Source: Shewanella sp. KT0246
GTDB taxonomy: Bacteria; Pseudomonadota; Gammaproteobacteria; Enterobacterales; Shewanellaceae
Assembly: GCF_019654955.1 (NCBI RefSeq)
Contig: NZ_BPEV01000022.1
Span: 1 to 64,000, forward strand
Length of the DNA stretch: 64,000 bases
Direction of reading: 5' to 3'
The position numbers and the translations under genes are program-made. Of the stretch, positions 37,602 to 45,481 are shown in pieces. How positions within the stretch are numbered: position 1 is the first letter of the stretch; each line of letters starts with the position of its first letter. The notes beneath the pieces were generated by a model, which saw only the letters and a list, made by a program, of their open reading frames with translations, was not told where the DNA came from and searched no databases.

Positions 37602-38972
37602 ATGAAACGTCATATTAATCTCATCCATGCTACAACCCTGATAACCACAAGCGCCCTTTCGAGTGTTTGTTTTGCAGCAGACTGGGATAACATTCCGTTA
37701 CCTGCCGATCCAGGTAACGGTCTTGTTTGGCAATTAAATGATCAATACTCTGATTCATTTAATTACCAAGGTAAAACCTCAACTTTCACCAGTAAATGGA
37801 ATGATACTTACTTTAATGCTTGGGAAGGCCCAGGATTAACGCGCTGGAATAGCGGTGAATCTTGGGTATCTGATGGTAACTTAATCATTAGCGCGTCACG
37901 TAAAGCCCCTAATCTTGTGAATGCTGGCGTGATCACTTCAAAAACTAAAGTAAAGTATCCCATATTCCTAGAAGCCAACATCAAAGTGAGTAACTTGGAG
38001 TTATCTTCAAATTTCTGGTTACTCAGTGAAAACGATGAACGTGAAATTGATATTCTAGAAGTATATGGCGGCGCCCGTGAAACTTGGTTTGCACAAAATA
38101 TGTCGACTAATTTTCATGTCTTTGTTCGTAATAATGACAATAGCATTAGAAGTGACTTTAACGATCAAACCCACAACACACCGGTATGGGGCAATAATTG
38201 GCGCGAAGGATTTCACCGCTTTGGCGCCTATTGGAAAAGCCCAACCGACGTGACCTTTTATATCGACGGACAAGAAACCCCACAAGGTTCTTGGGATGAA
38301 GTCGTGATGAAAGATAAAGATTATACTGGCGCACTCATGGATAAAACCCAGTACACGATGGATGAGGAAATGTTCATCATTTTAGACACTGAAGATCATT
38401 CTTGGCGCTCAGAGGCGGGTAATGTGGCTACAGATGCCGATCTGGCTGACGGTGCTAAAAACAAAATGTATGTTGACTGGATCCGTGTTTATCAACCTGT
38501 CAGTGATGGCAGCTCTGGAGGTGATAATGGAGGAAATGACGATATTAACCCCAATACCCAATACCAGCTTGTGGCTAAGCACAGCGCTAAGTGTATAGAT
38601 GTCATTAATAACCAAACCAGTAATGGCTCTACTTATCAGCAAGCAGGCTGTGACAATACTAATGCCCAGCAGTTCAGTTTCACTCAACTCAGTAATGGTT
38701 TTTATAACATCAAATCTAATCTCAGTAATCTTTGTTTAGATTTGGCTGCGGGCACAACCGCTAATGGCGGTAAAATCCAGCAATGGGTTTGTAACAGCAG
38801 CAACCAAAACCAAATGTGGAACTTAAATGATAAAGGAAATGGTTATGTTGAAATCATCAGCAAAGTCAGCAATAAGTGCCTCGACATTGCAGGAAAGTCG
38901 ACAGCTAATGGCGCAGCTTTAACACAATGGAGTTGCTACAACGGCGATAATCAGCAGTTTACATTAGATTAA
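37602..38972 (+). CDS. GH16 beta-agarase with C-terminal CBM13
   Basis: A 456-residue secreted enzyme with a Sec signal peptide (about 1-26, cleaved before ADW). The GH16 beta-jelly-roll catalytic domain (about 27-300) carries 'EIDILE' at 148-153 (nucleophile Glu148, acid/base Glu153) and agarase-like segments 'NAWEGPGLTRWNS', 'FWLLSENDERE' and 'VDWIRVYQPV'. A Gly/Asn/Asp linker leads to a ricin-B-type CBM13 (about 320-456) with three QxW-like repeats. It is an endo-beta-agarase that opens the polymer outside the cell. It is probably partly co-transcribed with GH86. Confidence 0.9.
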   Translation: MKRHINLIHATTLITTSALSSVCFAADWDNIPLPADPGNGLVWQLNDQYSDSFNYQGKTSTFTSKWNDTYFNAWEGPGLTRWNSGESWVSDGNLIISASRKAPNLVNAGVITSKTKVKYPIFLEANIKVSNLELSSNFWLLSENDEREIDILEVYGGARETWFAQNMSTNFHVFVRNNDNSIRSDFNDQTHNTPVWGNNWREGFHRFGAYWKSPTDVTFYIDGQETPQGSWDEVVMKDKDYTGALMDKTQYTMDEEMFIILDTEDHSWRSEAGNVATDADLADGAKNKMYVDWIRVYQPVSDGSSGGDNGGNDDINPNTQYQLVAKHSAKCIDVINNQTSNGSTYQQAGCDNTNAQQFSFTQLSNGFYNIKSNLSNLCLDLAAGTTANGGKIQQWVCNSSNQNQMWNLNDKGNGYVEIISKVSNKCLDIAGKSTANGAALTQWSCYNGDNQQFTLD

Positions 38973-39287
38973 CGCTTATTAGATTGTTAAGCCCAATGTT
39001 AATTACAAAATTAGCTTCAATGTCGATAGAGCTGATGGTCAGCACACATTGAGTCATACGTTAACTAACGTCGTTTGGGCGCTTTAAAATTCATCTGCCA
39101 CTACATTCCCATACTCTGCTAATTCGATGAGCTAGTTGTGATGAGCTAGTTTTGATGAGCTAGTTTTGAAGGGCTAAGTCCTACAAACGGTATTCTGTCA
39201 TCCTCAATACTCGTCTTACAATTCATTCATAAAACAATGAAGCATCATAATTTGCTTATCCAACGAATAATAAAACAGCGAGAAATA
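38973..39287. other. intergenic region with short tandem repeat
   Basis: 315 bp after GH16 without a gene. It contains a long imperfect inverted repeat (AAGCCCAA near 38990 with TTGGGCGCTT near 39077) that may terminate GH16 transcription, and the 14-bp repeat at 39126-39181. Confidence 0.5.
39126..39181 (+). repeat. 14-bp tandem repeat GATGAGCTAGTTTT
   Basis: Three nearly identical 14-bp units start at 39126, 39140 and 39154, followed by one degenerate unit at 39168. The first unit differs at one base. Confidence 0.85.
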
Positions 39288-39713
39288 ATGAAAAAATCAA
39301 TAATTGCAGTAATGATGATGTCAGTAAGCATAGGCGCATTCGCTGAGTCCGAAGTCGAATCAAAACAACAGCTAGATTCAGCAATGGAGCAACTCGTCAG
39401 TGTTGAGTCGCAAACCGATATTTTTATTACTGTAGATGAAGAAGCAAGTTTTGAAAGCATTACTTATCAAGGTTTTATTACAGAAAAGTACAGCGAGATT
39501 TATGTCTCTAGCCACGATGCAAAAGAGAATGGTCTTGAAAAAGTGAAGAAATTTTACATATACAACGAAAAAGACATCGACGAACTAAGCCATAAGATTG
39601 CGGCAAGGGTTGATCAAGATAATCCAACCGCTTTCTCAGTAGACTTATACCGTGATTATCAAAATGATTCAGGTAAATTCACTTACATAGCACGTGTAAC
39701 CGAATATAAATAA
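39288..39713 (+). CDS. small exported protein of unknown function
   Basis: A 141-residue protein with a clear signal peptide (MKKSIIAVMMMSVSIGAFA-ES), so periplasmic or secreted. The mature part is acidic, with an N-terminal helix (about 20-40) and then alternating beta segments ('QTDIFITVDEEASFESITYQGFI', 'FYIYNEKDIDELSHKIAARV', 'SGKFTYIARVTEY'). The fold may be like the DUF1471/YhcN stress proteins, but I cannot confirm a match. ATG 39288 is chosen for the signal peptide; the frame is open to 39237. It is not obviously linked to agar use. Confidence 0.65.
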   Translation: MKKSIIAVMMMSVSIGAFAESEVESKQQLDSAMEQLVSVESQTDIFITVDEEASFESITYQGFITEKYSEIYVSSHDAKENGLEKVKKFYIYNEKDIDELSHKIAARVDQDNPTAFSVDLYRDYQNDSGKFTYIARVTEYK

Positions 39714-39740
39714 ACCTTAAACAGAGTTTTACTATTCCCC

Positions 39741-39768
39741 ATTGCTGAGTGAACTGTCACTCAGCAAT
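39741..39768. terminator. hairpin between converging genes
   Basis: A 12-bp perfect stem ATTGCTGAGTGA with a 4-nt loop lies between the small exported protein (plus) and SapC (minus). There is no T-run, so it may act through stem strength in both directions. Confidence 0.6.
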
Positions 39769-39784
39769 GCGCAGACATTCATCA

Positions 39785-40531
39785 TTAATTAGCCGATAAT
39801 TGCTCATTTTTTAAGACGATTAATTTCTGTAAATTGCTCATAGATGCTGACAGTAAATGGCATGCTTGCAAATACCCATTACGATGAAACTCAACTAAAA
39901 TCGCCTCGTCTAAGCTCGACAAATTTGCTTCATTAATCACATAAAGTCCATCAAACTTATGCTTTTCCCCACCTGTAAATGTCACGCCAACTTGAATCGC
40001 TTCGATTAAATCATGCTCAACTAATGCTTTAATAAACGATTCTGTGCGGATAATACCTTGTGCAAGGGTCGTGACCAGTTGATTCATTGTTTTTAAGTAA
40101 TCAGTAGGTGTGCCTTTATCATCAAACAACCTTTTCCCATCGCCTTTGTTATAACTTGAATCTTTTACTCTGTTGGAATTCATATCAATGGTTAATAGCG
40201 ATTTTTGTTGATTTGTCATCTCATTACGTTCGCCTACTCTGCCAACCATAAAAGGCTGACGCTGAATATGCATTGGTATGGCATTAGCGCACCACTGCTC
40301 ACCTGATAAGAACAAGTTTTCTCCGGGAGTAAACCCCAGTAACGCGTGTAAACCAAATTGACCTGTCTGGTTATTCTTTAACAAGCAGCACGGGTACTCA
40401 ACAATAAGTTGTCGCAACTCTTCTGCTACTACAGGGACATAATGAACATTCTCACCATATTGCTGACCATGTGCGCTGACGACTTGTGTGTGTAAATGAA
40501 CGGTTGGATCTACGATTGCATTTTTCATCAT
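39785..40531 (-). CDS. SapC family protein
   Basis: A 248-residue protein of the SapC family (not the peptide transporter). It has the family's 'YVPVVAEELRQLIVEYPCCLLKN' start, 'GLHALLGFTPGENLFL', 'QPFMVG' and a helical C-terminal half. The family regularly accompanies a tryptophan-halogenase-like protein and a TonB-dependent receptor in Alteromonadales and Caulobacterales carbohydrate loci, as here, with gene order receptor, halogenase-like, SapC. Its role there is unknown. Confidence 0.85.
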   Translation of the reverse strand: MMKNAIVDPTVHLHTQVVSAHGQQYGENVHYVPVVAEELRQLIVEYPCCLLKNNQTGQFGLHALLGFTPGENLFLSGEQWCANAIPMHIQRQPFMVGRVGERNEMTNQQKSLLTIDMNSNRVKDSSYNKGDGKRLFDDKGTPTDYLKTMNQLVTTLAQGIIRTESFIKALVEHDLIEAIQVGVTFTGGEKHKFDGLYVINEANLSSLDEAILVEFHRNGYLQACHLLSASMSNLQKLIVLKNEQLSAN

Positions 40532-40548
40532 TGCTTCCTTTGCGCTTG

Positions 40549-42156
40549 TTATACTTTTTGTAAGCCGTATTGTTTAATTAATTGTATTAACTCACGATTG
40601 CTTGGCAGCGAACCCGTAAGCTGTTGAGTCATGACTTTGTTGTGTTCAAATTGTTTCTTCGATGCTTGTTGGCACTGACTATTCAATGGCCAAGGCGACG
40701 CTTCAGTGTTAAACCCCATGCCGTAAAGCACATATTGATAACTCGCAGCAGGGAACACTTCTGTGGCATGGGTAAAATCGTTATCGGAGGGAATTTGAGT
40801 TTGCCATAGCGTCAATAAGGTCTGTAAGCTTTTTGGAATGGACTCCACACAACGATTATCAATCCAAAAATCACTGTCATCGCGTTGATTAAGCATGTAA
40901 TGCAGTTTCAAAAAATCAATAATTCGATCCCAGCGGTATAAAAACGTGTCATTGAATCGCTTGGCAACAATATCCATTGCTACCCTATTACTCGGTAATT
41001 GTTCTGCAACCATATTGGCCGAAATCTCAACTAAGAGCAGCGCAGATGCCTCCAACGGCTCCAAAAAGCCTGCAGACAGTCCAATAGCAACACAGTTTTT
41101 ATGCCAAAACTTCTCTCTATGGCCTGGGTTTATGGCTATTTTTCGAAATGTTAATGAGTCAACATCTGACACAGAATCTGCCAGATACGCTTTAAGCTCT
41201 GCTTCTGCATCTTGATCATTGATATAACGGCTTGCGTAAACATGCCCTACACCGCGCCTGCTTGATAAACCAATATCCCAAATCCAACCCGCTGATTGCG
41301 CCGTTGAAATGGTATGTGAAGCAATAGGTGATTGCTCATCGTCATAAGGTACCTGAACCGCAATGGCTGTATCTGCGAACAAGACGTCTTTGCAGCTTTT
41401 AAACCCGACCTTGTAATGCTCACCGAGCAATAAAGATTTAAACCCAGTGCAGTCAATGAACAAATCTCCATTAATGTCACCTAAATCGGCTGTCGTTAAT
41501 GAGTCAATGTAGCCATCATTATCATTGTTGATAGCAACCACATCAGAGACCAAATGCCGAACATGTAAATGATTAACGCAATGCGCTTGCAGAAATGCTG
41601 AAAAACGCCCTGCATCTAGGTGATAGGCATAGTTAGCCACAGCGTCATATTCTGCGGTGGTGATATATTTAGGTGCCAGCCCAGCTTCACATATGGCTTC
41701 TTGTGGGCTCAACGTCGCTGAAAGTGAAGTTATAGTGTCGGCTGTAAACCACTGCTGAATCAGACTGTCATGATGGCTTCCTTCTGGGAGCATCAAAGGA
41801 TGATAGTAAAAGTCATCATCTTTACCAGTAACCCATTTAGCAAATTTAGCGCCTTGCTTAAACGATGCATGACAATGGTTAATAAAGTCAGTTTCACGGA
41901 TCCCCATATTGTTAAGCGTGGTACGCATTGTTGGCCAAGTGCCCTCACCAACACCGATAGCTGGCACATTAGCGGACTCAATTAAGGTTACGGTAAAATT
42001 ACCAGCATGGGTTTTATTGAGTTTGGCGGCAATAGTGCCAGCGGTTATCCAACCTGCACTGCCACCACCAACGATGACAATATGATTTGTTGTATGAGTT
42101 TGTTGGTTTGCAGAAGCACAGGCTTCATAATTTGTAGAATCGATTGGATTGGTCAT
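40549..42156 (-). CDS. flavin-dependent tryptophan halogenase-like protein
   Basis: A 535-residue flavoprotein. The FAD-binding 'IVIVGGGSAGWITAGTIAAKL' opens the protein (about 27-47). 'PAIGVGEGTWPTMR' and 'HASFKQGAKF' hold the position of the catalytic Lys of PrnA-type halogenases. 'GWIWDIGLSSRRGVGHVYAS' stands where true halogenases have WxWxIP: Ile-Gly replaces Ile-Pro. It lies 17 bp from sapC and downstream of a TonB receptor. Whether it halogenates anything, or oxidises a sugar-linked group, is unknown; the changed motif favours a different reaction. Confidence 0.85.
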   Translation of the reverse strand: MTNPIDSTNYEACASANQQTHTTNHIVIVGGGSAGWITAGTIAAKLNKTHAGNFTVTLIESANVPAIGVGEGTWPTMRTTLNNMGIRETDFINHCHASFKQGAKFAKWVTGKDDDFYYHPLMLPEGSHHDSLIQQWFTADTITSLSATLSPQEAICEAGLAPKYITTAEYDAVANYAYHLDAGRFSAFLQAHCVNHLHVRHLVSDVVAINNDNDGYIDSLTTADLGDINGDLFIDCTGFKSLLLGEHYKVGFKSCKDVLFADTAIAVQVPYDDEQSPIASHTISTAQSAGWIWDIGLSSRRGVGHVYASRYINDQDAEAELKAYLADSVSDVDSLTFRKIAINPGHREKFWHKNCVAIGLSAGFLEPLEASALLLVEISANMVAEQLPSNRVAMDIVAKRFNDTFLYRWDRIIDFLKLHYMLNQRDDSDFWIDNRCVESIPKSLQTLLTLWQTQIPSDNDFTHATEVFPAASYQYVLYGMGFNTEASPWPLNSQCQQASKKQFEHNKVMTQQLTGSLPSNRELIQLIKQYGLQKV

Positions 42157-42361
42157 ATTTGCTCCAATTCTTGTTGTGAAAATATTTAACGATATTTGTT
42201 CAAAAAAAATGTGGCTGCCATATTTATGACAACCACATTGAGTTTTAGCGAACAGTATTAATCATCACACATAAGAGTGATAAGCTATTTATCTGTAAAT
42301 CCATGCTATCGATGGTTAACATCAAATCACTGTTTAATACATGCTATAGCGTTAACTAAGC

Positions 42362-45145
42362 TTAAAACTTAGCACTAACACCCACGGTATAACGTGGACC
42401 GTATTGCTCAGCCGCGAGTAACTGCTCTTCAAAACGGCCATAACGTCTTACGGTTTCATCAGTTAAGTTAAGACCATCAAGTGAAACGGTAAACGTATCA
42501 TTAATGTCATAACTAATACTCATATCAAGTTGCCCATAAGCTTCGGTAAATGTCGGTTCATTACCTAATGCCAGTAAGAACTCATCACGCCAGTTGTAGG
42601 CAATACGAGCTTGGAAACTGTCATTTTCATAAAACGCGACTAAGTTACCTGAATCACTCAAACCTGTAAGTGCAATGGTTTGATCAAAGTTATATGGATC
42701 AAAAGACTCATCACTGTTGACGATGGTGTAGTTAGCAACAGTACCAAAACCACTATCCCAGAACATGTATTGCGCGTTTAATTCCCAACCATCAACTTCA
42801 CGATTCTGTAGGTTATCTGGTGTAGCCACTTCCCAAGTAATTACCGGATCAGTCGCTGTACCTAAACAATCAGGGTTTGGCGTGTCTGATGCATCAGGGC
42901 AACCCGCTCTAGGGTTAACACTTGGATCGGTTAACGGCTGACCATTTACATCGTTAATTGAACGATTTTCGGTGCCTGCGCCAATAAAGTTTTCAACATA
43001 TTTCTTAAAGTAACCAGCAGACGCAAAACTACCGTCATCAAAATACCATTCAAGTGATAAGTCAAAGTTATCAGAAGTAATCGGTAGCAGATTTGGGTTA
43101 CCTTGTGATGCGTTAAACGGACCACCAGGTCTTGCAGACACATTGGTTGCTGGGAATAATGCACTTACCCCTGCACGAGACAAGGTTCGGCTATAGGAAA
43201 AACGGGTAACGATTTCATCAGTCACTGACATATTAAAGTCAAAGTTAGGCAAAATACGCGTGTAGCTACCGGTTAATTCGTCAGCGGTTGGTGTGTCATC
43301 ATAAACAGGTCGTAATTCCTGCGCATGACGATAATTCATCGCGATAATACCGTTTTGAACCGAATAGGCTTTTACGTCTGTGTCTTCGTAGCGTACACCC
43401 ACATTCATTTTCACTGGCATGTCATTAAATTCAGTATCAAAATCAAATGAGATGTATGCCGCTAATGTTTCTTCATTCACACCATTAGTTTGAATATTAG
43501 GCTCAGCAAATAAGCCTTCTGATTTAACAATGTCGATGAACTGATTCACGTCATATTGCGAGATATATGGAAACAGGTTATTTGCACCAGGGAATTGATC
43601 TGCAGTATCGCCTAATGGAATAAAGCCTAAATCTAAATTATCGAGTGGCACATCAACAAAAGAGAATACTTCGCTTAAACGGGTATCAATGGTGTAATCA
43701 GTATTCATGATCCCAAAATTGATCTTGGTTAATGCGCTGTCTGATGCGGCATTTTCCCATGTACCAGCAAAGCGATATTGCTTAATGTTGTTATCCATTG
43801 AATAGCCGCGCTTTTGGTATAAATCAGAGACAATATTGTCTTTGTTATAAGCACCGCCAGGTAAATTAGAATCATCGACAATAATTTCTGGAATATCGCC
43901 AACAAAATTAGCGCCAATTAACCCAACAGAACCTGATGGATTTTTAAGGTTAGCTAGGGTTTCAGCCGTTTGACCATCAGGGTTTGATTTCGATGTTGAG
44001 TCATGAATATCTAATTCAAAACTCAATGTATCAGTGGCTTGCCAATCAATGTTTAGGCCAAGTGAATCGTTTTCTTTCTCTTCGTAATATTCCCACGCCC
44101 AAAAGTTTAACTCATCATCTTGATCTCGTGGGTTCCATAATGTGCCATTGGCGTTGGCTGATCCGCTTGGATTATCAAACCAAAACGCTGAACGATTGGT
44201 ATAACGAGTTTGTTCAAAGCGAGAAATCGTGTAATCAAGTGTGGCAACAACAGAGTCAATCGGTTGCACTTGTAATACCGCTTGGGCATTTTGGCGGGTA
44301 CGCTCGGTATCAATCAGCTCAGTTTTAGCTGTCCAAGGTGTCCAAATGGCTTGTTCTGGATTTTTGTTGGTATCAATAGCCGATAAATCAACATTGTCAC
44401 GACTACGATTCCTTACCCAACCATCAGTACCGACAAGGTCTGTATGACTGTCGCGTTCTGCATGTGACGCCGACAATAAAAAGCCCACTTTGTCATCAGC
44501 AAAGGTTTGACTGATCATGCCTGAAATTTCTGGCGTAACGGAATCACCTGTTTCTACGCTAGTATCATAAATCCCTTTAGCGCTAACAAATGCTTTAAAG
44601 CCGTCGTAATCAAATGGTCTGGCAGTCGAGATATCAATCGTTGCGCCAATACCGCCTGATGTAATATTCGCTTTACCGGTTTTGTATACTTCCACACCAG
44701 AGACACTTTCAGCGGCGATTTCACGGAAGTTAAAACTACGCGAAACCCCTTCTGACTGAAGTGCTGAAGAGTTAGGCATTTGACGACCATTAAGTGTCAC
44801 CAAATTAAATTCAGGCCCAAAACCACGAACGGTAACCTTATTACCTTCGTTATTGGCACGATCGATCGATACACCCGCAATACGTTGCAAAGATTCCGCT
44901 AAGTTAGTATCGGGTAACTTACCTATATCTTCTGCACTAATGGCATCAACCACACCATCAGAGTAACGCTTAGTTGATGCAGATTTAGTTAACGAGCTTC
45001 TGATGCCTTTAACTTGAATCACTTCAACTTCTGTTTCCGCATTATTTCCATCAACGCTATCAACTTCATCAGCATGTGCCCCAACACTTGCTGCGAGTAA
45101 CATCGCACAGTAAACAGAATTAAATCTGAAATTTTTATTCTTCAT
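42362..45145 (-). CDS. TonB-dependent outer-membrane receptor (TIGR01782-like)
   Basis: A 927-residue receptor with a signal peptide (about 1-25, GAHA-DE), the plug domain ('AEDIGKLPDTNLAESLQRIAGVSIDR', 'GNKVTVRGFGPEFNLVTLNGRQMP') and a barrel ending 'YGPRYTVGVSAKF'. The 'EVIQVKGIRSSLTKSASTKR' segment before the plug is shared with the receptor at 20.0 kb. It belongs to the carbohydrate-associated group and would import neoagaro-oligosaccharides. Two exact operator palindromes lie upstream. The halogenase-like and sapC genes follow on the same strand, probably in its operon. Confidence 0.92.
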   Translation of the reverse strand: MKNKNFRFNSVYCAMLLAASVGAHADEVDSVDGNNAETEVEVIQVKGIRSSLTKSASTKRYSDGVVDAISAEDIGKLPDTNLAESLQRIAGVSIDRANNEGNKVTVRGFGPEFNLVTLNGRQMPNSSALQSEGVSRSFNFREIAAESVSGVEVYKTGKANITSGGIGATIDISTARPFDYDGFKAFVSAKGIYDTSVETGDSVTPEISGMISQTFADDKVGFLLSASHAERDSHTDLVGTDGWVRNRSRDNVDLSAIDTNKNPEQAIWTPWTAKTELIDTERTRQNAQAVLQVQPIDSVVATLDYTISRFEQTRYTNRSAFWFDNPSGSANANGTLWNPRDQDDELNFWAWEYYEEKENDSLGLNIDWQATDTLSFELDIHDSTSKSNPDGQTAETLANLKNPSGSVGLIGANFVGDIPEIIVDDSNLPGGAYNKDNIVSDLYQKRGYSMDNNIKQYRFAGTWENAASDSALTKINFGIMNTDYTIDTRLSEVFSFVDVPLDNLDLGFIPLGDTADQFPGANNLFPYISQYDVNQFIDIVKSEGLFAEPNIQTNGVNEETLAAYISFDFDTEFNDMPVKMNVGVRYEDTDVKAYSVQNGIIAMNYRHAQELRPVYDDTPTADELTGSYTRILPNFDFNMSVTDEIVTRFSYSRTLSRAGVSALFPATNVSARPGGPFNASQGNPNLLPITSDNFDLSLEWYFDDGSFASAGYFKKYVENFIGAGTENRSINDVNGQPLTDPSVNPRAGCPDASDTPNPDCLGTATDPVITWEVATPDNLQNREVDGWELNAQYMFWDSGFGTVANYTIVNSDESFDPYNFDQTIALTGLSDSGNLVAFYENDSFQARIAYNWRDEFLLALGNEPTFTEAYGQLDMSISYDINDTFTVSLDGLNLTDETVRRYGRFEEQLLAAEQYGPRYTVGVSAKF

Positions 45146-45218
45146 CTTGAAAAAACCTTCTTGTTATCGGATTTTTGCTTTAGTCCGACCAATGCATAAG
45201 TGCATTACTTGTGATCGA

Positions 45219-45230
45219 ATTGTTAACAAT
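45219..45230. promoter_or_regulatory. ATTGTTAACAAT operator, proximal
   Basis: An exact palindrome 73 bp upstream of the receptor start codon. Confidence 0.78.
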
Positions 45231-45276
45231 CTGCTATTTTTTAACCATTATGTCAATAGTTTTTTGGTATTAGTTA

Positions 45277-45288
45277 ATTGTTAACAAT
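45277..45288. promoter_or_regulatory. ATTGTTAACAAT operator, distal
   Basis: An exact palindrome 131 bp upstream of the receptor start codon. The spacing to the proximal copy is 58 bp, between five and six helical turns, and would allow looping. Confidence 0.78.
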
Positions 45289-45344
45289 ATATACTAAAGA
45301 AGTTTAATAACGAGTAGGTGAGGTTTGAATTGAATATTAAAGAC

Positions 45345-45381
45345 AAAAAAACACGGATTAATAATATAATTCATCCGTGTT
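45345..45381 (-). terminator. terminator of GH50 copy 3
   Basis: The stem AACACGGAT/ATCCGTGTT with a T7 run on the minus strand lies about 100 bp after the stop codon. Confidence 0.8.
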
Positions 45382-45481
45382 GAGAGCATGACTTTTTAAT
45401 TGAAATAGCCAATTACTTTCATTATGCAGTGTTGATTAAATAGTCCTTTTTTTAAAAAGCCTTCATGCTTTAAAACCGCTA

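Larger units (their letters stand above)
45146..45481. promoter_or_regulatory. TonB receptor control region
   Basis: 336 bp without a gene, holding the two exact palindromes (45219-45230 and 45277-45288, 58 bp centre to centre) and the GH50 copy 3 terminator (45345-45381). Confidence 0.7.

Noticed and set aside
39126..39181. Insertion-sequence end
   Set aside because: There are no transposase fragments or matching inverted ends in the vicinity; it is a plain 14-bp tandem repeat.
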